Shown here: positions 10,151 to 22,947 of the stretch, one piece after another | Position numbering within the stretch: the stretch's first letter is position 1 | Layout: every line of letters begins with the position of its first letter | Source of the DNA: Nemertoderma westbladi | Taxonomy: Eukaryota; Xenacoelomorpha; Nemertodermatida; Nemertodermatidae | Assembly: GCA_032718475.1 (NCBI GenBank) | Contig: JAUCBJ010008839.1 | Coordinates: 1-64,000, forward strand | DNA: 64,000 nt | Direction: 5' to 3' | Program-made: the position numbers and the translations under genes | The notes under the pieces: generated by a model | The model's input: only the letters and a program-made list of their open reading frames with translations | What the model was told of the DNA's origin: nothing | Database searches by the model: none

Positions 10151-11468
10151 TTAAACAACTGACAGTAGTTTTCTGTATTAATTACAGTCTGGATGTGGAA
10201 AAAAAGGTGACCTAAAAGTAAATTGAAGAAAAAAAAGGGTAAAGAGAGTAAATAAAGGGACAAAATGAGCAAAAATTAGTAAATAAAAAATAACTGCCAA
10301 TAATGTATATCAGGTACGGCGAGGTAATTACTTAGTAGTTACACAGAGTGGTGATACCAATAAAAATATATGACTGAAACTAAACGAGAAACTAAAATCG
10401 GAACTGAATAAGAGGCGGTGACATACTAAAACTTTAATACGTTGAATGTTGAATTTAATTTAATAAGTCATCACCGTTGTTACCGTGATACAAAACACGT
10501 ACCGTAAAACAAGCGCGAAATCGCGCAAAGGTCCACGCTACGCGGACCTAAAAAAAACAATTACTAAATGTTAGTAAAAAGGAAGATGGAAATTAGGAGA
10601 TTCTCTTAGTAAAACAGTATTAATCAAATTAAAAACTGCGAATTATTGGTAAACTTGATTTAAATAATAATATCAATTAAATAAATTCAATATAATTATA
10701 CTGATGCCCTACAATAATTATAATTTATATACATTTTAATTCATCATTAAGTAATATTAATATAAGCCCGTATGCATAAAGCGAGTGGGGAGAAAACAAA
10801 ATATTTCGTAGGGGACAAAATATATATTTTTTTCATTTATTATTGTTTATTTTTTAGTTATTATGGCCAATGTTTGCACACGCTCATGGTTTAACAATAT
10901 CATTTGTTGGCATTACGATAGGTTCACAGAATGAACCTAAGTTCGCTTTTATTTTAATATCAAAAATATTTAAATTATGATATTAATCAACTATATTATT
11001 CATCAATATTTTAACATTCTACATTTTCGATCAATATATGATAGTTTCAATATTTTGGACTAATTCGCAGAAAAATGTAAAGAAATATCACATTCTATTC
11101 AATTGATAAATTGTGCAACTATGATAAATTAAACGAAGCCCGCCAGGTCCATTCTACTGACGAGTCACAAATCACTAACTATTTACGTGATGGCATAAAT
11201 TCCAACTTTTAGCCACCACTTCTTTTGTTGACAAAAAAAATGTGACTTGCACCCAATAATATAAATTAAAGAACACCATGGTTGCTTGGTTTCAATGGGA
11301 GTGGTTCCACTGGTAAGTAATTCATATTAAAAATGTTTGGTATAAAAGGAAGTTCGGTATGATTGAAAAAAAAAATAAAGATTATACCAATAATTTTCTT
11401 TACTTAGAAGTTGAACTTTAGTATAAAATTATTTTCAAGACATTTAAAAGGCATTTAACATTTAACAA
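10151..11468. other. AT-rich non-coding sequence before the satellite
   Basis: Strongly AT-rich with many A- and T-runs. No gene, RNA or repeat unit recognised. Confidence 0.4.
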
Positions 11469-11500
11469 TTCCTTATGTACGAAGTTTCGTACATAAGGAA
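11469..11500. repeat. Inverted satellite unit at the left array edge
   Basis: TTCCTTATGTACGAA at 11469-11483 and its exact reverse complement at 11486-11500 form a 15-bp palindrome with a 2-bp spacer. The first satellite unit is therefore inverted relative to the rest of the array. Confidence 0.85.
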
Positions 11501-12081
11501 GTTTGGTACATAAGGAAGTTTGGTACATAAGGAAGTTTGGTACATAACGAAGTTTCGTACATAAGGAAGTTTGGTACATAAGGAAGTTTGGTACATAAGG
11601 AAGTTTGGTACATAACGAAGTTTCGTACATAAGGAAGTTTGGTACATAAGGAAGTTTCGTAAATAAGAAAGTTTGGTACATAAGGAAGTTTGGTACATAG
11701 GGAAGTTTGGTACATAAGGAAGTTTCGTAAATAAGGGAGTTTGGTACATAAGGAAGTTTGGTACATAAGGAAGTTTGGTACATAAGGAAGTTTGGTACAT
11801 AAGGAAGTTTCGTAAATAAGGAAGTTTGGTACATAAGGAAGTTTGGTACATAAGGAAGTTTGGTACATAAGGAAGTTTCGTAAATAAGGAAGTTTGGTAC
11901 ATAAGGAAGTTTGGTACATAAGGAAGTTTGGTACATAAGGAAGTTTAGTACATAAGGAAGTTTCGTAAATAAGGAAGTTTGGTACATAAGGAAGTTTGGT
12001 ACATAAGGAAGTTTCGTAAATAAGGAAGTTTGATACATAAGGAAGTTTGGTACATAAGGAAGTTTGGTACATAAGGAAGTT

Positions 12082-15000
12082 TGGTACTAAAGGAAGTTTA
12101 GTACATATAAAAATAAAAGGAAATTTGGTACATAAGGGAGTTGGGTACATGAGGAAGTTTGGTACATAAGGGAGTTTGGTACAAAAGGAAGTTTGGTACA
12201 TATAAAAATAAAAGGAAATTTGGTACATAAAGAAGTTTCGTACATAAGGAAGTTTGGTACAAAAATAAGTTTGGTTCATATAAAAATAAAAGTAAGTTTG
12301 AAACATAAGAAAGTTTGGTACATAGGAAGTTTGGTACATAGGAAGTTTGGTACATAAGGAATTTTGGTACATAAGGAACTTTCGAACATAAGGAAGTTTG
12401 GTACATAAGGAAGTTTCGAACATGAAGTTTGGTACATAAGGAAGTTTTGTATATAAGGAAGTTAGGTACATAAGGAAGTTTGGTACATAAGGAAATTTGG
12501 TACATAAGGAAGTTTGGTACATAAGGAAGTTTGGTATATAAGGAAGTTTCGTACATAAGGAAGTTTGGTACATAAGGAAGTTTGGTACATAAGGAAGTTT
12601 GGTACTAAAGGAAGTTTAGTACATATAAAAATAAAAGGAAATTTGGTACATAAGGAAGTTGGGTACATGAGGAAGTTTGGTACTTAAGGAAGTTTGGTAC
12701 ATAAGGGAGTTTGGTACAAAAGGAAGTTTGGTACATATAAAAATAAAAGGAAATTTGGTACAAAATGGAAGTTTAGTACATATAAAAATAAAAGGAAATT
12801 TGGTACATAAGGAAGTTTTGTATATAAGGAAGTTAGGTACATAAGGAAGTTTGGTACATAAGGAAGTTTGGTACATAAGGAAGTTTCGTACATAAGGAAG
12901 TTTGGTACATAAGGAAGTTTCGTACATAAGGAAGTTTGGTACATAAGGAAGTTTCGTAAATAAGGAAGTTTGGTACATAAGGAAGTTTGGTACATAAGGA
13001 AGTTTGGTACATAAGGAAGTTTAGTACATAAGGAAGTTTCGTAAATAAGGAAGTTTGGTACATAAGGAAGTTTGGTACATAAGGAAGTTTCGTAAATAAG
13101 GAAGTTTGATACATAAGGAAGTTTGGTACATAAGGAAGTTTGGTACATAAGGAAGTTTGGTACTAAAGGAAGTTTAGTACATATAAAAATAAAAGGAAAT
13201 TTGGTACATAAGGGAGTTGGGTACATGAGGAAGTTTGGTACATAAGGGAGTTTGGTACAAAAGGAAGTTTGGTACATATAAAAATAAAAGGAAATTTGGT
13301 ACATAAAGAAGTTTCGTACATAAGGAAGTTTGGTACAAAAATAAGTTTGGTTCATATAAAAATAAAAGTAAGTTTGAAACATAAGAAAGTTTGGTACATA
13401 GGAAGTTTGGTACATAGGAAGTTTGGTACATAGGAAGTTTGGTACATAAGGAATTTTGGTACATAAGGAACTTTCGAACATAAGGAAGTTTGGTACATAA
13501 GGAAGTTTCGAACATGAAGTTTGGTACATAAGGAAGTTTTGTATATAAGGAAGTTAGGTACATAAGGAAGTTTGGTACATAAGGAAATTTGGTACATAAG
13601 GAAGTTTGGTACATAAGGAAGTTTCGTACATAAGGAAGTTTCGTACATAAGGAAGTTTGGTACATAAGGAAGTTTGGTACATAAGGAAGTTTGGTACTAA
13701 AGGAAGTTTAGTACATATAAAAATAAAAGGAAATTTGGTACATAAGGAAGTTGGGTACATGAGGAAGTTTGGTACTTAAGGAAGTTTGGTACATAAGGGA
13801 GTTTGGTACAAAAGGAAGTTTGGTACATATAAAAATAAAAGGAAATTTGGTACAAAATGGAAGTTTAGTACATATAAAAATAAAAGGAAATTTGGTACAT
13901 AAGGAAGTTTTGTATATAAGGAAGTTAGGTACATAAGGAAGTTTGGTACATAAGGAAGTTTGGTACATAAGGAAGTTTCGTACATAAGGAAGTTTGGTAC
14001 ATAAGGAAGTTTCGTACATAAGGAAGTTTGGTACATAAGGAAGTTTGGTACATAACGAAGTTTCGTACATAAGGAAGTTTGGTACATAAGGAAGTTTGGT
14101 ACATAAGGAAGTTTGGTACATAAGGAAGTTTCGTACATAAGGAAGTTTGGTACATAAGGAAGTTTCGTAAATAAGGAAGTTTGGTACATAAGGAAGTTTG
14201 GTACATAACGAAGTTTCGTTCATAAGGAAGTTTGGTACATAAGGAAGTTTGGTACATAAGGAAGTTTGGTACATAAGGAAGTTTGGGACATAAGGAAGTT
14301 TCGTACATAAGGAAGTTTCGTACATAAGGAAGTTTGGTACATAAGGAAGTTTGGTACATAAGGAAGTTTGGTACATAAGGAAGTTTCGTAAATAAGGAAG
14401 TTTGGTACATAAGGAAGTTTGGTACATAACGAAGTTTCGTACATAAGGAAGTTTGGTACATAAGGAAGTTTGGTACATAAGGAAGTTTGGTACATAAGGA
14501 AGTTTGGTACATAACGAAGTTTCGTACATAAGGAAGTTTGGTACTAAAGGAAGTTTAGTACATAAAGAAGTTTGGTACAAATGGAAGTTTAGTACATATA
14601 AAAATAAAAGGAAATTTGGTACATAAGGAAGTTTTGTATATAAGGAAGTTTGGTACATAAGGAAATTTGGTACATAAGGAAGTTTGGTACATAAGGAAGT
14701 TTGGTACATAAGGAAGTTTCGCACATAAGGAAGTTTGGTACAAATGGAAGTTTAGTACATATAAAAATAAAAGGAAATTTGGTACAAATGGAAGTTTAGT
14801 ACATATAAAAATAAAAGGAAATTTGGTACATAAGGAAGTTTTGTATATAAGGAAGTTAGGTACATAAGGAAGTTTGGTACATAAGGAAATTTGGTACATA
14901 AGGAAGTTTGGTACATAAGGAGGTTTGGTACATAAGGAAGTTTCGTACATAAGGAAGTTTGGTACATAAGGAAGTTTGGTACATAAGGAAGTTTGGTACT

Positions 15001-16774
15001 AAAGGAAGTTTAGTACATATAAAAATAAAAGGAAATTTGGTACATAAGGAAGTTGGGTACATGAGGAAGTTTGGTACTTAAGGAAGTTTGGTACATAAGG
15101 GAGTTTGGTACAAAAGGAAGTTTGGTACATATAAAAATAAAAGGAAATTTGGTACAAAATGGAAGTTTAGTACATATAAAAATAAAAGGAAATTTGGTAC
15201 ATAAGGAAGTTTTGTATATAAGGAAGTTAAGTACATAAGGAAGTTTGGTACATAAGGAAATTTGGTACATAAGGAAGTTTGGTACATAAGGAAGTTTGGT
15301 ACATAAGGAAGTTTCGTACATAAGGAAGTTTGGTACATAATGAAGTTTGGTACATAAGGAAGTTTGGTACTAAAGGAAGTTTAGTACATATAAAAATAAA
15401 AGGAAATTTGGTACATAAGGGAGTTGGGTACATGAGGAAGTTTGGTACATAAGGGAGTTTGGTACAAAAGGAAGTTTGGTACATATAAAAATAAAAGGAA
15501 ATTTGGTACATAAAGAAGTTTCGTACATAAGGAAGTTTGGTACAAAAATAAGTTTGGTTCATATAAAAATAAAAGTAAGTTTGAAACATAAGAAAGTTTG
15601 GTACATAGGAAGTTTGGTACATAGGAAGTTTGGTACATAGGAAGTTTGGTACATAAGGAATTTTGGTACATAAGGAACTTTCGAACATAAGGAAGTTTGG
15701 TACATAAGGAAGTTTCGAACATGAAGTTTGGTACATAAGGAAGTTTTGTATATAAGGAAGTTAGGTACATAAGGAAGTTTGGTACATAAGGAAATTTGGT
15801 ACATAAGGAAGTTTGGTACATAAGGAAGTTTGGTATATAAGGAAGTTTCGTACATAAGGAAGTTTGGTACATAAGGAAGTTTGGTACATAAGGAAGTTTG
15901 GTACTAAAGGAAGTTTAGTACATATAAAAATAAAAGGAAATTTGGTACATAAGGAAGTTGGGTACATGAGGAAGTTTGGTACTTAAGGAAGTTTGGTACA
16001 TAAGGGAGTTTGGTACAAAAGGAAGTTTGGTACATATAAAAATAAAAGGAAATTTGGTACAAAATGGAAGTTTAGTACATATAAAAATAAAAGGAAATTT
16101 GTTACATAAGGAAGTTTTGTATATAAGGAAGTTAGGTACATAAGGAAGTTTGGTACATAAGGAAGTTTGGTACATAAGGAAGTTTGGTACATAAGGAAGT
16201 TTCGTACATAAGGAAGTTTGGTACATAAGGAAGTTTGGTACATAAGGAAGTTTGGTACTAAAGGAAGTTTAGCACATATAAAAATAAAAGGAAATTTGGT
16301 ACATAAGGAAGTTTGGTACATAAGGAAATTTGGTACATAAGGAAGTTTGGTACATAAGGAAATTTGGTACATAAGGAAGTTTGGTACATAAGGAAGTTTG
16401 GTACATAAGGAAGTTTCGTACATAAGGAAGTTTGGTACATAAGGAAGTTTGGTACATAAGGAAGTTTGGTACATAAGGAAGTTTCGCACATAAGGAAGTT
16501 TGGTACAAATGGAAGTTTAGTACATATAAAAATAAAAGGAAATTTGGTACAAATGGAAGTTTAGTACATATAAAAATAAAAGGAAATTTGGTACATGAGG
16601 AAGTTTGGTACATAAGGGAGTTTGGTACAAAAGGAAGTTTGGTACATAAGGAAGTTTGGTACATAAGGAAATTTGGTACATAAGGAAGTTTGGTACATAA
16701 GGAAGTTTGGTACATAAGGAAGTTTGGTACATAAGGAAGTTTGGTACATAAGGAAGTTTGGTACTGAAGGAAGT
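12082..16774. repeat. Higher-order satellite unit, copy 1 (about 4693 bp)
   Basis: Landmarks recur 4693 bp later: the GGTACTAAAG at 12601 is found at 17294, and unique single-base variants are shared. One substitution visible by eye is GGTACAT versus GATACAT near 17818. Later landmarks are offset by 4703 bp, so small indels separate the copies. Confidence 0.88.
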
Positions 16775-19700
16775 TTAGTACATATAAAAATAAAAGGAAA
16801 TTTGGTACATAAGGAAGTTGGGTACATGAGGAAGTTTGGTACATAAGGGAGTTTGGTACAAAAGGAAGTTTGGTACATATAAAAATAAAAGGAAATTTGG
16901 TACATAAAGAAGTTTCGTACATAAGGAAGTTTGGTACAAAAATAAGTTTGGTACATATAAAAATAAAAGTAAGTTTGAAACATAAGAAAGTTTGGTACAT
17001 AGGAAGTTTGGTACATAGGAAGTTTGGTACATAGGAAGTTTGGTACATAAGGAATTTTGGTACATAAGGAACTTTCGAACATAAGGAAGTTTGGTACATA
17101 AGGAAGTTTCGAACATGAAGTTTGGTACATAAGGAAGTTTTGTATATAAGGAAGTTAGGTACATAAGGAAGTTTGGTACATAAGGAAATTTGGTACATAA
17201 GGAAGTTTGGTACATAAGGAAGTTTGGTATATAAGGAAGTTTCGTACATAAGGAAGTTTGGTACATAAGGAAGTTTGGTACATAAGGAAGTTTGGTACTA
17301 AAGGAAGTTTAGTACATATAAAAATAAAAGGAAATTTGGTACATAAGGAAGTTGGGTACATGAGGAAGTTTGGTACTTAAGGAAGTTTGGTACATAAGGG
17401 AGTTTGGTACAAAAGGAAGTTTGGTACATATAAAAATAAAAGGAAATTTGGTACAAAATGGAAGTTTAGTACATATAAAAATAAAAGGAAATTTGGTACA
17501 TAAGGAAGTTTTGTATATAAGGAAGTTAGGTACATAAGGAAGTTTGGTACATAAGGAAGTTTGGTACATAAGGAAGTTTCGTACATAAGGAAGTTTGGTA
17601 CATAAGGAAGTTTCGTACATAAGGAAGTTTGGTACATAAGGAAGTTTCGTAAATAAGGAAGTTTGGTACATAAGGAAGTTTGGTACATAAGGAAGTTTGG
17701 TACATAAGGAAGTTTAGTACATAAGGAAGTTTCGTAAATAAGGAAGTTTGGTACATAAGGAAGTTTGGTACATAAGGAAGTTTCGTAAATAAGGAAGTTT
17801 GATACATAAGGAAGTTTGATACATAAGGAAGTTTGGTACATAAGGAAGTTTGGTACTAAAGGAAGTTTAGTACATATAAAAATAAAAGGAAATTTGGTAC
17901 ATAAGGGAGTTGGGTACATGAGGAAGTTTGGTACATAAGGGAGTTTGGTACAAAAGGAAGTTTGGTACATATAAAAATAAAAGGAAATTTGGTACATAAA
18001 GAAGTTTCGTACATAAGGAAGTTTGGTACAAAAATAAGTTTGGTTCATATAAAAATAAAAGTAAGTTTGAAACATAAGAAAGTTTGGTACATAGGAAGTT
18101 TGGTACATAGGAAGTTTGGTACATAGGAAGTTTGGTACATAAGGAATTTTGGTACATAAGGAACTTTCGAACATAAGGAAGTTTGGTACATAAGGAAGTT
18201 TCGAACATGAAGTTTGGTACATAAGGAAGTTTTGTATATAAGGAAGTTAGGTACATAAGGAAGTTTGGTACATAAGGAAATTTGGTACATAAGGAAGTTT
18301 GGTACATAAGGAAGTTTGGTATATAAGGAAGTTTCGTACATAAGGAAGTTTGGTACATAAGGAAGTTTGGTACATAAGGAAGTTTGGTACTAAAGGAAGT
18401 TTAGTACATATAAAAATAAAAGGAAATTTGGTACATAAGGAAGTTGGGTACATGAGGAAGTTTGGTACTTAAGGAAGTTTGGTACATAAGGGAGTTTGGT
18501 ACAAAAGGAAGTTTGGTACATATAAAAATAAAAGGAAATTTGGTACAAAATGGAAGTTTAGTACATATAAAAATAAAAGGAAATTTGGTACATAAGGAAG
18601 TTTTGTATATAAGGAAGTTAGGTACATAAGGAAGTTTGGTACATAAGGAAGTTTGGTACATAAGGAAGTTTCGTACATAAGGAAGTTTGGTACATAAGGA
18701 AGTTTCGTACATAAGGAAGTTTGGTACATAAGGAAGTTTGGTACATAACGAAGTTTCGTACATAAGGAAGTTTGGTACATAAGGAAGTTTGGTACATAAG
18801 GAAGTTTGGTACATAAGGAAGTTTCGTACATAAGGAAGTTTGGTACATAAGGAAGTTTCGTAAATAAGGAAGTTTGGTACATAAGGAAGTTTGGTACATA
18901 ACGAAGTTTCGTTCATAAGGAAGTTTGGTACATAAGGAAGTTTGGTACATAAGGAAGTTTGGTACATAAGGAAGTTTGGGACATAAGGAAGTTTCGTACA
19001 TAAGGAAGTTTCGTACATAAGGAAGTTTGGTACATAAGGAAGTTTGGTACATAAGGAAGTTTGGTACATAAGGAAGTTTCGTAAATAAGGAAGTTTGGTA
19101 CATAAGGAAGTTTGGTACATAACGAAGTTTCGTACATAAGGAAGTTTGGTACATAAGGAAGTTTGGTACATAAGGAAGTTTGGTACATAAGGAAGTTTGG
19201 TACATAACGAAGTTTCGTACATAAGGAAGTTTGGTACTAAAGGAAGTTTAGTACATAAAGAAGTTTGGTACAAATGGAAGTTTAGTACATATAAAAATAA
19301 AAGGAAATTTGGTACATAAGGAAGTTTTGTATATAAGGAAGTTTGGTACATAAGGAAATTTGGTACATAAGGAAGTTTGGTACATAAGGAAGTTTGGTAC
19401 ATAAGGAAGTTTCGCACATAAGGAAGTTTGGTACAAATGGAAGTTTAGTACATATAAAAATAAAAGGAAATTTGGTACAAATGGAAGTTTAGTACATATA
19501 AAAATAAAAGGAAATTTGGTACATAAGGAAGTTTTGTATATAAGGAAGTTAGGTACATAAGGAAGTTTGGTACATAAGGAAATTTGGTACATAAGGAAGT
19601 TTGGTACATAAGGAGGTTTGGTACATAAGGACTTTTCGTACATAAGGAAGTTTGGTACATAAGGAAGTTTGGTACATAAGGAAGTTTGGTACTAAAGGAA

Positions 19701-21478
19701 GTTTAGTACATATAAAAATAAAAGGAAATTTGGTACATAAGGAAGTTGGGTACATGAGGAAGTTTGGTACTTAAGGAAGTTTGGTACATAAGGGAGTTTG
19801 GTACAAAAGGAAGTTTGGTACATATAAAAATAAAAGGAAATTTGGTACAAAATGGAAGTTTAGTACATATAAAAATAAAAGGAAATTTGGTACATAAGGA
19901 AGTTTTGTATATAAGTAAGTTAAGTACATAAGGAAGTTTGGTACATAAGGAAATTTGGTACTTAAGGAAGTTTGGTACATAAGGAAGTTTGGTACATAAG
20001 GAAGTTTCGCACATAAGGAAGTTTGGTACAAATGGAAGTTTAGTACATATAAAAATAAAAGGAAATTTGGTACAAATGGAAGTTTAGTACATATAAAAAT
20101 AAAAGGAAATTTGGTACATAAGGGAGTTGGGTACATGAGGAAGTTTGGTACATAAGGGAGTTTGGTACAAAAGGAAGTTTGGTACATATAAAAATAAAAG
20201 GAAATTTGGTACATAAAGAAGTTTCGTACATAAGGAAGTTTGGTACAAAAATAAGTTTGGTTCATATAAAAATAAAAGTAAGTTTGAAACATAAGAAAGT
20301 TTGGTACATAGGAAGTTTGGTACATAGGAAGTTTGGTACATAGGAAGTTTGGTACATAAGGAATTTTGGTACATAAGGAACTTTCGAACATAAGGAAGTT
20401 TGGTACATAAGGAAGTTTCGAACATGAAGTTTGGTACATAAGGAAGTTTTGTATATAAGGAAGTTAGGTACATAAGGAAGTTTGGTACATAAGGAAATTT
20501 GGTACATAAGGAAGTTTGGTACATAAGGAAGTTTGGTATATAAGGAAGTTTCGTACATAAGGAAGTTTGGTACATAAGGAAGTTTGGTACATAAGGAAGT
20601 TTGGTACTAAAGGAAGTTTAGTACATATAAAAATAAAAGGAAATTTGGTACATAAGGAAGTTGGGTACATGAGGAAGTTTGGTACTTAAGGAAGTTTGGT
20701 ACATAAGGGAGTTTGGTACAAAAGGAAGTTTGGTACATATAAAAATAAAAGGAAATTTGGTACAAAATGGAAGTTTAGTACATATAAAAATAAAAGGAAA
20801 TTTGGTACATAAGGAAGTTTTGTATATAAGGAAGTTAGGTACATAAGGAAGTTTGGTACATAAGGAAGTTTGGTACATAAGGAAGTTTGGTACATAAGGA
20901 AGTTTCGTACATAAGGAAGTTTGGTACATAAGGAAGTTTGGTACATAAGGAAGTTTGGTACTAAAGGAAGTTTAGCACATATAAAAATAAAAGGAAATTT
21001 GGTACATAAGGAAGTTTGGTACATAAGGAAATTTGGTACATAAGGAAGTTTGGTACATAAGGAAATTTGGTACATAAGGAAGTTTGGTACATAAGGAAGT
21101 TTGGTACATAAGGAAGTTTCGTACATAAGGAAGTTTGGTACATAAGGAAGTTTGGTACATAAGGAAGTTTGGTACATAAGGAAGTTTCGCACATAAGGAA
21201 GTTTGGTACAAATGGAAGTTTAGTACATATAAAAATAAAAGGAAATTTGGTACAAATGGAAGTTTAGTACATATAAAAATAAAAGGAAATTTGGTACATG
21301 AGGAAGTTTGGTACATAAGGGAGTTTGGTACAAAAGGAAGTTTGGTACATAAGGAAGTTTGGTACATAAGGAAATTTGGTACATAAGGAAGTTTGGTACA
21401 TAAGGAAGTTTGGTACATAAGGAAGTTTGGTACATAAGGAAGTTTGGTACATAAGGAAGTTTGGTACATAAGGAAGTT
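16775..21478. repeat. Higher-order satellite unit, copy 2
   Basis: A near-identical tandem copy of 12082-16774. A truncated third copy begins at about 21479 and ends near 21850, where the array loses its regular spacing and turns into unique sequence. Confidence 0.88.
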
Positions 21479-21950
21479 TGGTACTGAAGGAAGTTTAGTA
21501 CATATAAAAATAAAAGGAAATTTGGTACATAAGGAAGTTGGGTACATGTGGAAGTTTGGTACATAAGGGAGTTTGGTACAAAAGGAAGTTTGGTACATAT
21601 AAAAATAAAAGGAAATTTGGTACATAAAGAAGTTTCGTACATAAGGAAGTTTGGTACAAAAATAAGTTTGGTACATATAAAAATAAAAGTAAGTTTGAAA
21701 CATAAGAAAGTTTGGTACATAGGAAGTTTGGTACATAGGAAGTTTGGTACATAGGAAGTTTGGTACATAAGGAATTTTGGTACATAAGGAACTTTCGAAC
21801 ATAAGGAAGTTTGGTACATAAGGAAGTTTCGAACATGAAGTTTGGTACATATATTTCGAACCTATAAAAATAAAAGGAAGCTTGGTACATAAAAGGAAAG
21901 TTTGGTACATATAAAACTATGCTTGGTACATATAAAAGGAAGGTTTTTTG

Positions 21951-22947
21951 GATATTTGTAATTTAATCTAACGTAAAATAATTATTTATTACATGGCAAA
22001 AAATTCGAACTTTTTTCAACACTCTCGAGGCATTATATTTACCGAGCGCCAGCGAGGATAATAAAGGGTCGAGAGAATATTGAAAAAAAGGTTACCGGTA
22101 TATGTTTTTTCCCATGTACTCATGTACAGTAATACGTAATTTTATTCTAAAATTTGTACTTTTTTGTTTCTCAATTCATTAATTTATTGCTTCCATAGTT
22201 ACTGCGATTCTAATTACTCTACTCTTCAACTCCTGATGCTGCCTTACTCAATGTTAAATAATTTAGTGTTCTCGAAAATTTATTACGTAACTAGAGAGCC
22301 GATTAACTACAATTGGATATTGAGTTCCGTTTTCGAGTTCGCCTTGTAGGCAATCAAGTTGCAATAACTTTTGAGTGTGTGAATGCATTTTGCTCAAATT
22401 ACCTGCAAACCTTTCCTACTTCGCTGCTCGCTGCTCTTTCAATACATGTAATAAAATTTAAAATATTCCACCAAAAATATTTATTCTACATTTTTCGGCG
22501 GGAAAAAAGTAAAACCAATGCTATCGTATGGGTTACCCTTTTTCCCTAGGAAAAAAGTACTACTTTTTCCTCCCGATTTTGAGGTGTATTCGATCGAAAA
22601 AGTAACAATTTAAGAATAAAATACATATAAATAACGTTAGTTAGGCCGCCTATTTTTACGTTAAATATTAACTCAAAATATTAAAAAATACAAATTAAAA
22701 TATCCGGTCATAACTGTCAATTTTTAACGACATAATGTCCTGATTCACATTTGTTGTGTAGGGGTGTAAGACTCAAGTAACAAAAACCATACATTGAATT
22801 TTTTACGAATGTCTGACATATACCCAACGTTAGATTAACGATGATGGTTTGCAGGGTTAATACCTGAATCATCGAATTAAAAACAATAAACTGTAAATAA
22901 TTTAAAATATTACAAGTAAACGTCGAAATATTGACGAAATTAGTCGA
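21951..22947. other. AT-rich sequence between the satellite and the FKBP6-like gene
   Basis: No gene seen. A weak inverted repeat (CTTTTTTCAACACTCTCGAG near 22010 against TCGAGAG..ATTGAAAAAAAGG near 22070-22092) is the only structure noticed. Confidence 0.4.

Larger units (their letters stand above)
11469..21950. repeat. 17-bp satellite array with higher-order structure
   Basis: The basic unit is AAGGAAGTTTGGTACAT (17 bp) with common variants TTCGTACAT and TTCGTAAAT, about 600 unit equivalents. An interspersed module with TACATATAAAAATAAAAGG recurs throughout. A 490-bp module sits at about 12082, 13174, 15381, 16775, 17867, 20084 and 21479, giving spacings of 1092, 2207, 1394, 1092, 2217 and 1395. 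The minus strand lacks stops in the consensus, so long frames appear in all three phases; this is a property of the unit, not evidence of coding. Confidence 0.95.

Noticed and set aside
11418-21910. Dozens of overlapping minus-strand frames of up to 366 codons repeating MYQTSLCTKLPYVPNFL
   Set aside because: They come from a 17-bp unit without stops on that strand; three units give 17 codons and all three phases are equally open. No start context, splice or domain evidence.
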